A stretch of DNA of 25,574 nucleotides from NCBI GenBank assembly GCA_002419385.1, contig DIFZ01000005.1, forward strand, positions 1 through 25,574, written 5' to 3'. A program made the position numbers and the translations under genes. Within the stretch, counting starts at the first letter, position 1. Each line of letters begins with the position of its first letter. Of this stretch, positions 1-7,173 are shown one piece after another. Source of the DNA: Geobacter sp. UBA5735. Lineage in GTDB: Bacteria > Desulfobacterota > Desulfuromonadia > Geobacterales > Geobacteraceae. Under the pieces are notes generated by a model that saw only the letters and a list, made by a program, of their open reading frames with translations, did not search any database and was not told the DNA's origin.

Positions 1-71
1 GCGGCGCGCTGGAAGACCTCTACCTTCCCAGCCCGGCCAAGATCGAAGCGGCTGTCAAAGCCACCATGTAG
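1..71 (+). CDS. C-terminal end of a 2-oxoacid (pyruvate-type) dehydrogenase E1-beta subunit (partial)
   Basis: Only the last 22 codons are inside the window; codons are in phase from base 3 and the gene stops with TAG at 69-71. The visible tail reads GALEDLYLPSPAKIEAAVKA then TM. A motif of the form LED-x-x-LPS followed by an I-x-AAVK helix is the usual end of the transketolase-like C-terminal domain of E1-beta subunits, which carry out the thiamine-dependent decarboxylation step with E1-alpha. The assignment is supported by the neighbours, since lipoyl synthase, E3 (dihydrolipoamide dehydrogenase) and octanoyltransferase follow at once. With so few residues another E1-type subunit cannot be excluded. 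Confidence 0.6.
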   Translation, partial: GALEDLYLPSPAKIEAAVKATM

Positions 72-83
72 GACGAGACGACG

Positions 84-109
84 GGGGGAGCGGATTTGGC
101 TCCCCCTTT
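84..109 (+). terminator. Rho-independent terminator after the E1-beta gene
   Basis: A perfect 8-bp stem (GGGGGAGC at 84-91 with GCTCCCCC at 99-106) encloses a 7-base loop and is followed by TTT. It begins 12 bases after the stop codon. The T run is short, so readthrough into lipA is possible. Confidence 0.75.
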
Positions 110-177
110 CCCCATGAGGGCATTCCCCGTCAGGGGTCTGATAAGATCGCAGCATGAGCAGGAAACGGAGAGCAGTA

Positions 178-1116
178 ATGCAGCATGAACTCGGAAAAAA
201 CAGATACGAGGGAACGGAAACGCGGAAATCCGCCGGCAATGGGGATTTGCCCAGAACCGAAAGAAAACCCGACTGGCTGAAGGCCCGCTATTCCTGCTGC
301 CCGGAGGTTGAATCCATACGGCGCATCCTCCGCGACAACAGGCTTCACACGGTGTGTGAGGAAGCCACCTGCCCCAATATCGGAGAGTGCTTCAGGCAGG
401 GGACGGCAACGTTTCTCATCCTCGGCGACACGTGCACCAGGAACTGTCCTTTCTGCGATGTGAACCATGGCATACCGCTACCGCCGGATGCCGAAGAACC
501 CGCCGGCCTGGCGCGGGCCGTTGCAGCCATGAAGCTTCGCTACGTGGTGATCACCTCGGTTACCCGTGACGATCTGCCGGACGGGGGAGCCCGCCAGTAT
601 GCGGACTGCATCACCAGGCTGCGCAGCCAAAATCCCGGCCTGCGCATAGAAATCCTGGTTCCCGATTTTCGCGATAGGGAGCAGGAGGCATTGGCAATGC
701 TCAGCGTGAACAGGCCCGATGTCTTTAACCACAATCTGGAGACCGTTCGCCGCCTCTATCCACAGGTCCGGCCGAGCGCGAACTATGCCGGCTCCCTTGA
801 GCTGTTGCGCAGGTACAAGATCATGAACGCCGAGGTGCCGACGAAGTCCGGCATAATGCTCGGATTCGGGGAAACGCGTGAAGAGGTGCTCGAGGCGATG
901 CAGGACCTGAGGGATCACGGCTGCGACATGCTGACGCTGGGCCAGTACCTGCGGCCGAGCAGCCGGCACCTGCCGGTGCAGCGCTATGTGCCTCCGGAAG
1001 AATTCTCCGCGTATCGTGAGATCGGTTTGACCATGGGATTTTCCCATATCGAGGCAGGACCGCTGGTCCGGTCTTCCTATCATGCCGCCCAACAGGCGGA
1101 GCAGGGCATCCATTGA
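178..1116 (+). CDS. lipA: Lipoyl synthase LipA (radical SAM)
   Basis: LipA inserts two sulfur atoms into the protein-bound octanoyl group, completing lipoate on E2/H proteins in the cytoplasm. All family signatures are visible (312-residue numbering): the auxiliary-cluster motif C-x4-C-x5-C (C60, C65, C71 in CEEATCPNIGEC), the radical SAM motif C-x3-C-x2-C (C86, C90, C93 in CTRNCPFC), and the RSSYHA motif near the C-terminus whose serine ligates the auxiliary cluster. Length is normal for the family. I chose ATG 178 because GGAG at 167-170 sits 7 bases upstream; the in-frame ATG at 154 has no good ribosome binding site and would add 8 residues. The gene lies between E1-beta and the E3 gene, matching its role in maturing the same complexes. 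Confidence 0.97.
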   Translation: MQHELGKNRYEGTETRKSAGNGDLPRTERKPDWLKARYSCCPEVESIRRILRDNRLHTVCEEATCPNIGECFRQGTATFLILGDTCTRNCPFCDVNHGIPLPPDAEEPAGLARAVAAMKLRYVVITSVTRDDLPDGGARQYADCITRLRSQNPGLRIEILVPDFRDREQEALAMLSVNRPDVFNHNLETVRRLYPQVRPSANYAGSLELLRRYKIMNAEVPTKSGIMLGFGETREEVLEAMQDLRDHGCDMLTLGQYLRPSSRHLPVQRYVPPEEFSAYREIGLTMGFSHIEAGPLVRSSYHAAQQAEQGIH

Positions 1117-1207
1117 GAGAAATCCCGGCAACGGGCACGTGCTTGTCGCCCGTCCCGGTTCTTATAACGAAGCAGTTACGAACTCCTTATTGAGAAAGGT
1201 TATGAAC

Positions 1208-2623
1208 ATGAGCGATGAAATTTTTGATCTGATAGTAGTCGGCGCCGGCCCCGGAGGCTATGTGGCCGCGATCCGTTCTTCGCAGTTGGGACAGAAAGTG
1301 CTCGTCGTCGAGCAGCGCCCCACCATGGGTGGCGTATGCCTCAACGAGGGGTGCATCCCCAGCAAGGCGCTCCTCGACTCCAGCGAGCACTTCGCCCTGG
1401 CGCGCGACAAGTTTGCCGGGCACGGCATCGAAATCAATCCGCCGGCCATGAACGTAGCCAAGATGGTGGCGCGCAAGGAAGACGTGGTCAAGAAGCTTAC
1501 CGGCGGGGTCGCCTACCTGCTGAAGAAAAACAAGGTCCAGGTAATGCAGGGTACCGGAAAGCTGACCGCTCCCAAGGGCGACGGCATTCACCGGGTCGAG
1601 GTTTCCCAGGACGGAACGGTTACCGTTGCCTCCGCGAGACGGGTGCTCCTCGCAACCGGTGGTGTTCCTGTGGAAGTACCGGGCATGACTTTTGACGGTG
1701 AGACGATCGTCAGTTCCAGGGAAGCTTTGAGTTTCTCGTCCGTTCCCGAGCATCTGGTCATCGTCGGCGCAGGGTACATCGGGCTGGAGCTGGGCTCCGT
1801 CTGGAGGAGGCTCGGCGCGAAGGTGACGGTTTTGGAGATGCTCCCGCAGATGCTCCCCAGAACTGACAGGGAAGTGGCGGACGCCTTGATGAAGGTCCTG
1901 AAGAAGCAGGGTTTTACTTTCCGCATGAGTACCGAGGTCACCAGTATCGAGAAAAGGAACGGCAAGGCCTTGCTGCAACTGAAGTCCGGGGACAAGACCG
2001 AGGAGCTGGAGTGCGACAAGGTACTCGTGGCGGTCGGCAGGAAGCCGGTGCTGACCGGTCTCGGGCTGGAAGAGGCCGGAGTCGCGAACAACGGCAACGG
2101 CAGGGTCGCAGTCAATGAAAACTATGAGACTTCGGTTCCCGGCATCTATGCGATCGGCGACATTGTCCCCGGTGCGCTCCTTGCCCACAAGGCCTCCGAA
2201 GAAGCAGTAGTGTTCGCGGAACGTCTGGCAGGAATGGATGCCGCGGTCAATTATGATACCATACCCGGCATTTGCTACACCTGGCCTGAAGCCGCATCCG
2301 TGGGCAAGACGGAACAGGAGCTCGAGGAGGCAGGTATTCCCTACCTGGTGGGACGGTTCCCGTTCATGGCCAACGGCCGCGCCATCGCCATGGCCGAGAC
2401 AGACGGTTTTGTAAAAATACTCGCCCATAAAGACACGGACAAGGTCCTCGGGGTTCACATCGTTGGCCCGCGTGCATCGGACATGATCGCTGAGGCGGTT
2501 GCGGTGATGAGCTACGGTGGTACGGCACACGACATCAGTGCGATGTTCGCAGCGCATCCCACCCTCTCGGAAGCGGTGAAGGAAGCCGCGCTGGATATTC
2601 ACAAGGCGATGATTCACGCGTGA
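1208..2623 (+). CDS. lpdA: Dihydrolipoamide dehydrogenase (E3)
   Basis: E3 reoxidises dihydrolipoamide on E2 (or the glycine-cleavage H protein) and reduces NAD through FAD and a redox disulfide. The 471-residue protein has the N-terminal FAD dinucleotide fold (VVGAGPGGYVAA, about 10-21), the active-site disulfide C44-LNEG-C49, the NAD fold (VGAGYIGLELGS, mid-protein), the second FAD motif (YAIGDIV) and the C-terminal dimer-interface catalytic pair in HPTLSE (H450, E455). Start choice: ATG 1208 has AAAGG at 1195-1199 with an 8-base spacing and gives the usual N-terminus MSDEIFDLIVVGAG; ATG 1202 and the upstream open frame are less likely. It lies 91 bases after lipA in the same direction, so the two are probably cotranscribed. 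Confidence 0.97.
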   Translation: MSDEIFDLIVVGAGPGGYVAAIRSSQLGQKVLVVEQRPTMGGVCLNEGCIPSKALLDSSEHFALARDKFAGHGIEINPPAMNVAKMVARKEDVVKKLTGGVAYLLKKNKVQVMQGTGKLTAPKGDGIHRVEVSQDGTVTVASARRVLLATGGVPVEVPGMTFDGETIVSSREALSFSSVPEHLVIVGAGYIGLELGSVWRRLGAKVTVLEMLPQMLPRTDREVADALMKVLKKQGFTFRMSTEVTSIEKRNGKALLQLKSGDKTEELECDKVLVAVGRKPVLTGLGLEEAGVANNGNGRVAVNENYETSVPGIYAIGDIVPGALLAHKASEEAVVFAERLAGMDAAVNYDTIPGICYTWPEAASVGKTEQELEEAGIPYLVGRFPFMANGRAIAMAETDGFVKILAHKDTDKVLGVHIVGPRASDMIAEAVAVMSYGGTAHDISAMFAAHPTLSEAVKEAALDIHKAMIHA

Positions 2624-2627
2624 TGAG

Positions 2628-2671
2628 GATCCTTCGGCATTCTCGGGCTTGCCGGAGAGTGCCGAAGGATC
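2628..2671. repeat. Long hairpin (17-bp inverted repeat) between lpdA and lipB
   Basis: Arms 2628-2644 and 2655-2671 pair over 17 bp (12 perfect, then one G-T wobble, then 4 perfect) around a 10-base loop. The hairpin starts 4 bases after the lpdA stop and ends 22 bases before the lipB start. There is no T run on either side, so it is not a canonical intrinsic terminator. It may act as an RNA processing/stabilising element or a partial terminator that sets the lpdA:lipB ratio. Confidence 0.75.
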
Positions 2672-2693
2672 GCAGGAAAGTCGGTAGGAAGCG

Positions 2694-3317
2694 ATGCTTG
2701 TCAGCGAATACGGAACCATGGATTACCGGGAAGCCTTCGCGTTGCAGGAACGCCTGGTGGCGGAAGTGCGCGGCGACTTGAGCCGCGAAACGCTGCTGTT
2801 GCTGGAGCATCCCCTGGTCTATACCATGGGGCGGAGCGGAAGCGAGGCGAACGTCCTTGACCCGACGGTCGATGTCGTGCGCATCAATCGTGGAGGAGAT
2901 GTGACCTGCCACGCCCCCGGCCAGCTGGTTGGCTATCCGATCATACACCTGGGGCGGAGGGGAAAGGACCTGCGGCGTCATCTCCGCTTCCTCGAAGAGC
3001 TGCTTATCCAGACCGCGGCGGATCTGGGTGTCACGGCATATCGTGTTGCAGGGCGCACCGGGGTGTGGACGGATGCCGGGAAACTGGCATCGATCGGGGT
3101 TGGCGTCCGGCACTGGGTTAGCATGCATGGCTTTGCGCTGAATGTGAACAACAACCTTGCAGCATTTCAGCGTATACACCCCTGCGGGATCGAGCAGTGC
3201 CCCGTCGCGTCGCTGGAATCGATCCTTGGCGAGGAACTGCCGCTGCTGCAGGTATCTTCCAGGATAGCCGCGAGTTTTGAGGAGCTTCTGGATGAATGGC
3301 AACCGGTTGAAGAATGA
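2694..3317 (+). CDS. lipB: Octanoyl-[ACP]:protein N-octanoyltransferase LipB
   Basis: LipB moves the octanoyl group from acyl carrier protein to the lipoyl domains of E2 and H proteins, supplying the substrate for LipA. The 207-residue protein shows the conserved block RGGDVTCHAPGQLVGYPI (about 67-84), the catalytic lysine in KLASIGV (K130) and the acyl-thioester cysteine in RIHPCGI (C164). Length matches the family. ATG 2694 has AGGAA at 2686-2690, a slightly short spacing. The 3' end overlaps the next gene by 26 bases. LipB and LipA flank lpdA, so both lipoylation steps are encoded together. Confidence 0.95.
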   Translation: MLVSEYGTMDYREAFALQERLVAEVRGDLSRETLLLLEHPLVYTMGRSGSEANVLDPTVDVVRINRGGDVTCHAPGQLVGYPIIHLGRRGKDLRRHLRFLEELLIQTAADLGVTAYRVAGRTGVWTDAGKLASIGVGVRHWVSMHGFALNVNNNLAAFQRIHPCGIEQCPVASLESILGEELPLLQVSSRIAASFEELLDEWQPVEE

Positions 3318-3960
3318 AACGTTCGAAAAGCCTGTAGCAGCGAAACGTGGCCGGCCAAGGTTTGATGTCGTCACGCGACAGGACAGCGCGGAAGCCGGTA
3401 TTGACGTCTACACTATCGGTTTGCAGTTGAAAACCTTGCGCAAAGCGAGAAACATGACGCTGCAGTTCGTGGCTGTCGAGACAGGAATGTCTGCCGCGCT
3501 GCTTTCCCAGATAGAAAACGGCAACGTAACCCCGAGCCTGAAAACCTTGTCGAAGCTTGCGTCATATTACCAGATACGGTTGGGAAAGCTTTTTGACCGT
3601 ATGAATGACGCCCCGCGTTACGAAATATTCAGACGGACAGACAGGGGACACGACAATCCTTACGGGAACCTGGTACAGAGAAAACAGGACTCCTGTTACC
3701 CCTTGCAGCCGTTCGGGCCGAGGAAAAAGATGGCATGTTCCCTGTTCGAACTGCATGATGACGTCGGCTTCGATGCCTCTGCCTCAAGGTATGGCGAAAC
3801 GTTCTTCCATGTGATTTCGGGAAAAGTGGAAATCCGCAGGGACGATGAAGTCTATGTTCTTGAGGCGGGAGACAGCCTCTATCTTGACAGTTCGCTGGCA
3901 ATTGCGATGCGGCCGGTGAAATTCCCCAGGGCAACGATCATCCGGGTGGAAACGGAGTAA
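3292..3960 (+). CDS. XRE-family transcriptional regulator with C-terminal cupin domain
   Basis: A 222-residue protein with an N-terminal basic AT-hook-like patch (KRGRPRF, about 18-24), an XRE/HTH_3 domain at about 43-98 (recognition region MSAALLSQIENGNVTPSLKT) and a small cupin_2 fold at about 148-221 (FFHVISGKVEI, LEAGDSLYLDS). Proteins of this layout are usually DNA-binding regulators whose cupin senses a small molecule. ATG 3292 is preferred because GGAG at 3281-3284 lies 7 bases upstream; an in-frame TTG at 3277 would add 5 residues. It overlaps lipB by 26 bases, suggesting translational coupling, so a role in regulating lipoate or 2-oxoacid dehydrogenase genes is a reasonable guess. 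The ligand and targets cannot be read from the sequence. Confidence 0.9.
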   Translation: MNGNRLKNETFEKPVAAKRGRPRFDVVTRQDSAEAGIDVYTIGLQLKTLRKARNMTLQFVAVETGMSAALLSQIENGNVTPSLKTLSKLASYYQIRLGKLFDRMNDAPRYEIFRRTDRGHDNPYGNLVQRKQDSCYPLQPFGPRKKMACSLFELHDDVGFDASASRYGETFFHVISGKVEIRRDDEVYVLEAGDSLYLDSSLAIAMRPVKFPRATIIRVETE

Positions 3961-4065
3961 GGCGGCTGCGGCGGGTTGCGTATCCGAAGCGCTGCTGCTT
4001 CAGGTTAGGGTTGTGACTTGCGCGTTCCCTGAATGAACGCCGATAGCGGCGCCCCTCCAGTAATG

Positions 4066-4701
4066 TCATTTCGCCCTGGCTTTCAGCCGCTCCTGCTCCA
4101 GTTTCAATTGTTCGATCTCCCGTTCGATCTTCAGTTTTTCCAGTTCTTTTTCCAGTTTCAGTTTCTCGAATTCAAGCTGCAGCTTCATCTTCTCCAGGTC
4201 CGCGGCGCCGTTGCCTGCAGTTTCGCTGCTGCCGGCAGCGGCTGTTCTGGTGCTCATGCTGGCTTCCACGGCCTTGACAAAGCAGTCGGTATAGGTCCGT
4301 GAATTGAAGAGGGGCGCCGTGATGCCGGTGCAGTGTGCTCTGTCTCCGCAGCAATCGAAGGGGACTTTTTCCAGATCTTTCAGGTCAACCCATGCGGTGT
4401 TCTCGCCATCCTTGTCGTTGAGCCCGTTTTTCCAGTACCGGACATGTGCGCGGCCGTTCACTATCGATTCGGCAGCCATGATGCCGAGCCACTTGTCACT
4501 GCCGGCAAAGGCAACGAAGGGAAAATCCTTGCCCACCGTGGCGATGGCTTCCTGGCCATCCGGACTGGCATAGATGCTGGTACCGTTCGTTATTGAAAGA
4601 TATCCCACCCCTTCCGGTTCGTCGCCACCCGAAAACAAACCTGCGTGGCTGATTGCCGGAGACAGCACAATGCAGAGGGTGATAATGAGATATTTGATCA
4701 T
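4066..4701 (-). CDS. Secreted protein with SH3-like region and long C-terminal coiled coil, unknown function
   Basis: I do not recognise a named family. The 211-residue product has a clear Sec signal peptide (hydrophobic residues 4-15, cleavage probably after SHA at 20). It continues with a beta-rich segment (about 33-112) with the spacing of a bacterial SH3-like domain (YLSITNGTSIYASPDG, WLGI, AWVDLKDL), a four-cysteine patch (C117, C118, C124, C140) that could form disulfides in the periplasm, an Ala/Ser/Gly linker, and a strongly charged coiled coil from about 168 to the end built from repeating LK/EKL/ELE heptads. Start: AAAGGAG lies 6 bases before the ATG. It follows the XRE regulator gene by 54 bases on the same strand, so the pair may be an operon. 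It is convergent with the XRE-cupin gene. Confidence 0.85.
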   Translation of the reverse strand: MIKYLIITLCIVLSPAISHAGLFSGGDEPEGVGYLSITNGTSIYASPDGQEAIATVGKDFPFVAFAGSDKWLGIMAAESIVNGRAHVRYWKNGLNDKDGENTAWVDLKDLEKVPFDCCGDRAHCTGITAPLFNSRTYTDCFVKAVEASMSTRTAAAGSSETAGNGAADLEKMKLQLEFEKLKLEKELEKLKIEREIEQLKLEQERLKARAK

Positions 4702-4755
4702 TGTATTCTCCTTTACTGTTGCACGAAATGAAGAACTGGCGGCATGGCTTGATGT

Positions 4756-5274
4756 TCATTTGCATGGAGCATTGCGGGTCGTTTCCTGATTGAAAGTCTT
4801 CCACATCGCTTTGAGCATGGCTACAGCTTTGCATCGATCAGGTTCTGTCATGCTTTCCAGTACCGTTACCGCTTCTCGAATCGAACTGTCCTTGCCATGA
4901 ACGCTTTTTGCTCGATTTACCAGAACGTTCATCTCTCCCGTGCCTTGAAGGATGTACTCTTCATTGGTTCCGAAAACGGCACAGACAGCCTTCACGAATC
5001 GGGAATTGAGCGGTGCCTTTCCTGACAGAATATCCGATACCCTGCTCTTGGAATAGCTGGTGGCCTTTGATATCCTGGTGCAAAATCCGGGGTATTCCTC
5101 CAATCCGAGACTTTTCAATGCATCGAGAAGCCGCAGGACTTTTTCGATAGAACGTGTCTGGAGGTCTTTTTCAGGCGCCTCACCCGGGTTGACTGCGGGT
5201 AATTTTTCCGGCAGCTGATCAGTGCTCTTCATCAATTCGAATATTTTTGACCGGTAATTTTTTGTTCGTCCCAT
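4756..5274 (-). CDS. XRE-like helix-turn-helix regulator
   Basis: The 172-residue product has a charged N-terminal segment, then an HTH of the phage-repressor/XRE kind at about 63-110 (FCTRISKATSYSKSRVSDILSG then FVKAVCAVFGTNEEYILQGTG), and a short C-terminal helical region. The form 'IS-AT-YSKSRVSDILSGK--LN--FV---C--FG---EYI--G' is typical of small repressors whose helix 3 contacts DNA. The open frame extends upstream to 5340, but ATG 5274 (MGRTKNYRSK) gives a protein-like N-terminus, whereas the upstream extension looks non-coding and contains a candidate operator. No strong ribosome binding site is visible before either ATG, so the start is uncertain. It probably regulates itself and the downstream secreted coiled-coil gene. 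Confidence 0.8.
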   Translation of the reverse strand: MGRTKNYRSKIFELMKSTDQLPEKLPAVNPGEAPEKDLQTRSIEKVLRLLDALKSLGLEEYPGFCTRISKATSYSKSRVSDILSGKAPLNSRFVKAVCAVFGTNEEYILQGTGEMNVLVNRAKSVHGKDSSIREAVTVLESMTEPDRCKAVAMLKAMWKTFNQETTRNAPCK

Positions 5275-5300
5275 GAGCGCACCAGAAGTCGCGAGCACTA

Positions 5301-5334
5301 AACACGATGACAGAATGGCGTGGATAGTCGTGTT
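5301..5334. promoter_or_regulatory. Candidate operator upstream of the XRE regulator
   Basis: A 7-bp inverted repeat, AACACGA at 5301-5307 and TCGTGTT at 5328-5334 (half-site centres 27 bp apart), lies 27-60 bp upstream of ATG 5274. This is a plausible autoregulatory site for the adjacent XRE protein. It is short and not tested against chance. Confidence 0.4.
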
Positions 5335-6002
5335 ATGCACGCAGGTTCGAAGAAATTTCCATGAAAAGGATTAGAGAGATCAAGAGAATGGGGCTATCTC
5401 CACGTGCTGCCCTCGAAGTAGGGAATGACCGGGAAATTTCACCACTGAATCAGCAACACGCATGCCAAGAGGCACGCACTTCTGCTGCCAGTGTCGGGTA
5501 TTGTTTCCATAGTGCCGGCATCCCTGCTATTTTCTGGCTGACGTATTCTGGTGACCCGATGAAACATTTTTTGCCGGCCTCGCCTTCACTGCGCTCTGTT
5601 GCCACGTTTTCGCGACAACTGTATTGGAATCCGGGAAAAATGTATACACATGTTGCAGAATTTCAACCCTTTCAGAACTGGTGCCATGAGCAATTGCCCC
5701 ATGCGGCGAATGCCCGGTTGAACAGGTGCTAATTGCAAGGGAACGTATCCGGTGCGACGGCACAAGTCGGGCGGTTGTCCGTTCTTGATTCAAGGGGAGG
5801 CCGAAAAATGATGCCATGTTCTTGCTGAACCTGGTGGTCCACTCTATTCTGTCTATCCGCTGGGCATGGCAGTTGCATTGCCGCATTTTGCCTGCATAAG
5901 TTTGCCCAGGATTAACGATTGGTGACAGGATTTGAATGGCCCTGATCTGATTGAGGCCGGAATCGGAAGGCCCATTTACCTTGCGATGAACATGAGGTTT
6001 TC
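5335..6002. other. Gene-poor intergenic stretch
   Basis: No convincing coding sequence is visible on either strand. Open frames at 5361-5732 (plus) and 5527-5886 (minus) lack ribosome binding sites and have low-complexity, non-protein-like translations. Apart from a candidate sigma-54 promoter near the right end I see no structured RNA, tRNA or repeat here. Confidence 0.6.
5867..5882 (+). promoter_or_regulatory. Candidate sigma-54 (RpoN) -24/-12 promoter
   Basis: TGGCAGTTGCATTGCC matches the -24/-12 form, with GG and GC separated by exactly 10 bases. The predicted transcription start, about 12 bases downstream of the GC, is near 5893, about 110 bases before the secreted SnoaL-like gene. The match is good but short; no enhancer site was identified. 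Confidence 0.5.
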
Positions 6003-6590
6003 ATGAGGTTACGAAACGGAACCGTGTTTTCTGGCATTACAGCGGTGGCTTTAGCAACCGTCTTTCTCGTGTGTTTTTCAAGCAAAGCTCATGCAGGGAT
6101 GATCCCCTACAGCACTATCGGCCCCCATGAATACCAGTTTCCCGACATCGCCGAACATATGGCCGCTCAGCTGAAGAGCGCGGTGAGCGACCTGCTGAAG
6201 CAGCATGACTCGGCATTCTCAGCGCAGGACCTGAAGGGGGTGATGAAGGCCTATAGTGCCGGTCCAAATATCTTCCTCATGGGAATCGGCCCAAGCGAGG
6301 TCTATAAGGGGAAGCAAGGCGTCGAGGAGGCATACCGCCAGTTCTTCACCGGATTTGACAAGGGGGCGCTGACGTTTACCTACGACTGGATTTTTGCCGG
6401 AGCACAAGGTGACATGGCCTGGTTTGCAGCAAAAGGGAAGGTTGACGGCAAGGTGAAGGACGCGGTGAAGGAAATCGGATACAATCTCTCCGGAACACTG
6501 TTGAAGCAGAAAGGCGAATGGCGCATCGTCGCCATGCACTTTTCAGGGCTGCGTTTTGCGTCAGAGCCGGGAAAAGAGATGAAACAGTAG
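6003..6590 (+). CDS. Secreted SnoaL/NTF2-fold (DUF4440-like) protein
   Basis: The 195-residue protein has a Sec signal peptide (hydrophobic core about 9-25, probable cleavage after KAHA at 31) and one NTF2-like domain at about 55-185. The domain shows the family pattern of a long N-terminal helix with DSAFSAQDLKGVMKAYS, a GP-x-x-VYKGKQGVEEAYRQFF helix, and strands ending in GEWRIVAMHFSGL, as in SnoaL_3-type proteins. Such domains bind small ligands or act as isomerase-like scaffolds; the ligand here is unknown. ATG 6003 has GAGG at 5994-5997, 5 bases upstream. It stands alone, with a possible sigma-54 promoter in front and a weak terminator after it. Confidence 0.88.
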   Translation: MRLRNGTVFSGITAVALATVFLVCFSSKAHAGMIPYSTIGPHEYQFPDIAEHMAAQLKSAVSDLLKQHDSAFSAQDLKGVMKAYSAGPNIFLMGIGPSEVYKGKQGVEEAYRQFFTGFDKGALTFTYDWIFAGAQGDMAWFAAKGKVDGKVKDAVKEIGYNLSGTLLKQKGEWRIVAMHFSGLRFASEPGKEMKQ

Positions 6591-6900
6591 TAAGGCGGAT
6601 AACAAGGGCATCTGAAAGCGTCTGTTTTGAGAGCGCTGCAAGGTTCCTTGCACATGTTTTCGGGAGGATCCTAAAAAGAATGCGGTGATTTCTTGCTCTC
6701 ATCATGCGGTGATCTTTGGTATGCAGTTAAGTTTACCCTGGTTTCCATCAGGAGACGGTCTTTTTGTTGCAGCCGTTGGCCTCACCCTGACGGGCAGTTC
6801 CTGCTGTACAATCCGATGAGGCTGGATTGTCCGCCCAGGCTGAGTCGACTGCGGGCTTGCAGGTGCGACAGGCGACTCTCACCTGAAAGCGAGAAAAATT
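6591..6900. other. Non-coding spacer before the riboswitch promoter
   Basis: I see no protein-coding gene. A short stem (TGCAAGG at 6637-6643 with CCTTGCA at 6646-6652, followed by CATGTTTT) could be a weak terminator for the upstream gene. Nothing else is supported. Confidence 0.5.
6637..6660 (+). terminator. Weak candidate terminator after the SnoaL-like gene
   Basis: A 6-7 bp stem with a very short loop is followed by CATGTTTT. It lies 47 bases after the stop codon. The tight loop and interrupted T run make this uncertain. Confidence 0.35.
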
Positions 6901-6927
6901 TTGACAAATCCTCATGGAAATGATAAT
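6901..6927 (+). promoter_or_regulatory. Sigma-70-like promoter of the riboswitch leader
   Basis: A perfect -35 hexamer TTGACA (6901-6906) is followed after 15 bases by GATAAT (6922-6927, five of six matches to TATAAT). The predicted start near 6934 lies just before the first aptamer, exactly where a leader RNA should begin. The 15-base spacer is shorter than the optimal 17. Confidence 0.65.
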
Positions 6928-6950
6928 GATGAAAAAAATGATAGAGGGAT

Positions 6951-7031
6951 AGACGATAATACTTAACCATTCGCAAGAATGGGGCGGAAAGCCCACGGGT
7001 CTTACTGAGACAGCCGGGTTGCCGAAATATC
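6951..7031 (+). promoter_or_regulatory. GEMM-I riboswitch aptamer 1 (GEMM-Ib, probably cyclic AMP-GMP)
   Basis: The sequence has the GEMM-I layout: a purine-rich 5' strand (ACGATAATACTTAACC), a P2 hairpin CCATTC-GCAA-GAATGG closed by a GNRA tetraloop, the conserved GGGGCGGAAAGCC joining segment, a P3 hairpin GTCT...AGAC, and the conserved 3' strand AGCCGGGTTGCCGAAAT. It strongly resembles the Geobacter GEMM-Ib RNAs that sense 3',3'-cyclic AMP-GMP. In those RNAs the base equivalent to G20 of the c-di-GMP aptamer is A, and by eye this copy agrees. The 3' strand overlaps a terminator, so ligand binding should favour readthrough (an ON switch). A second copy lies 222 bases downstream. Confidence 0.9.
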
Positions 7032-7058
7032 ACAGGATATTCGGACCCGGCTTTTTTT
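7012..7058 (+). terminator. Expression-platform terminator of riboswitch 1
   Basis: AGCCGGGT (7012-7019), which is also the 3' strand of the aptamer, pairs with ACCCGGCT (7045-7052). The stem continues with CCGAAATATC against GATATTCGG and is followed by seven T residues (7052-7058). Aptamer and terminator are therefore mutually exclusive, the usual design of a transcriptional riboswitch. Confidence 0.92.
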
Positions 7059-7116
7059 GTTTTCAAACCCGAACAGGAGGAAGTAACGTCAGCAAGAGGT
7101 GCTCCTTTAACGGGAG

Positions 7117-7164
7117 CCGTTGCAGTCCGGTTCGCTTCGGCGAAGGATAACGGCAGTGCAATGG
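7117..7164 (+). other. Structured linker hairpin between the two riboswitches
   Basis: CCGTTGCA (7117-7124) can pair with TGCAATGG (7157-7164, one wobble), enclosing an inner stem TTCGC-TTCG-GCGAA (7131-7144) with a stable C(UUCG)G tetraloop. It may insulate the two aptamers so that they fold independently. Confidence 0.5.
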
Positions 7165-7173
7165 TTGGTGGTA

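Noticed and set aside
1117..1207. Possible hairpin ACGGGC...GCCCGT between lipA and lpdA as a terminator
   Set aside because: Only 6 bp with an 11-base loop and no T run; the gap is more simply a cotranscribed spacer.
1187..2719. Long minus-strand open frame across lpdA
   Set aside because: It is antisense to a gene with all family motifs and arises from high-GC codon bias; the translation has no recognisable domain.
5361..5732. Plus-strand open frame starting MKRIREIKRMGLSPRAA, faintly like the start of IS21-type transposases
   Set aside because: The resemblance covers about 15 residues, there is no ribosome binding site and the rest is not protein-like. No inverted repeats or second transposase gene are nearby.
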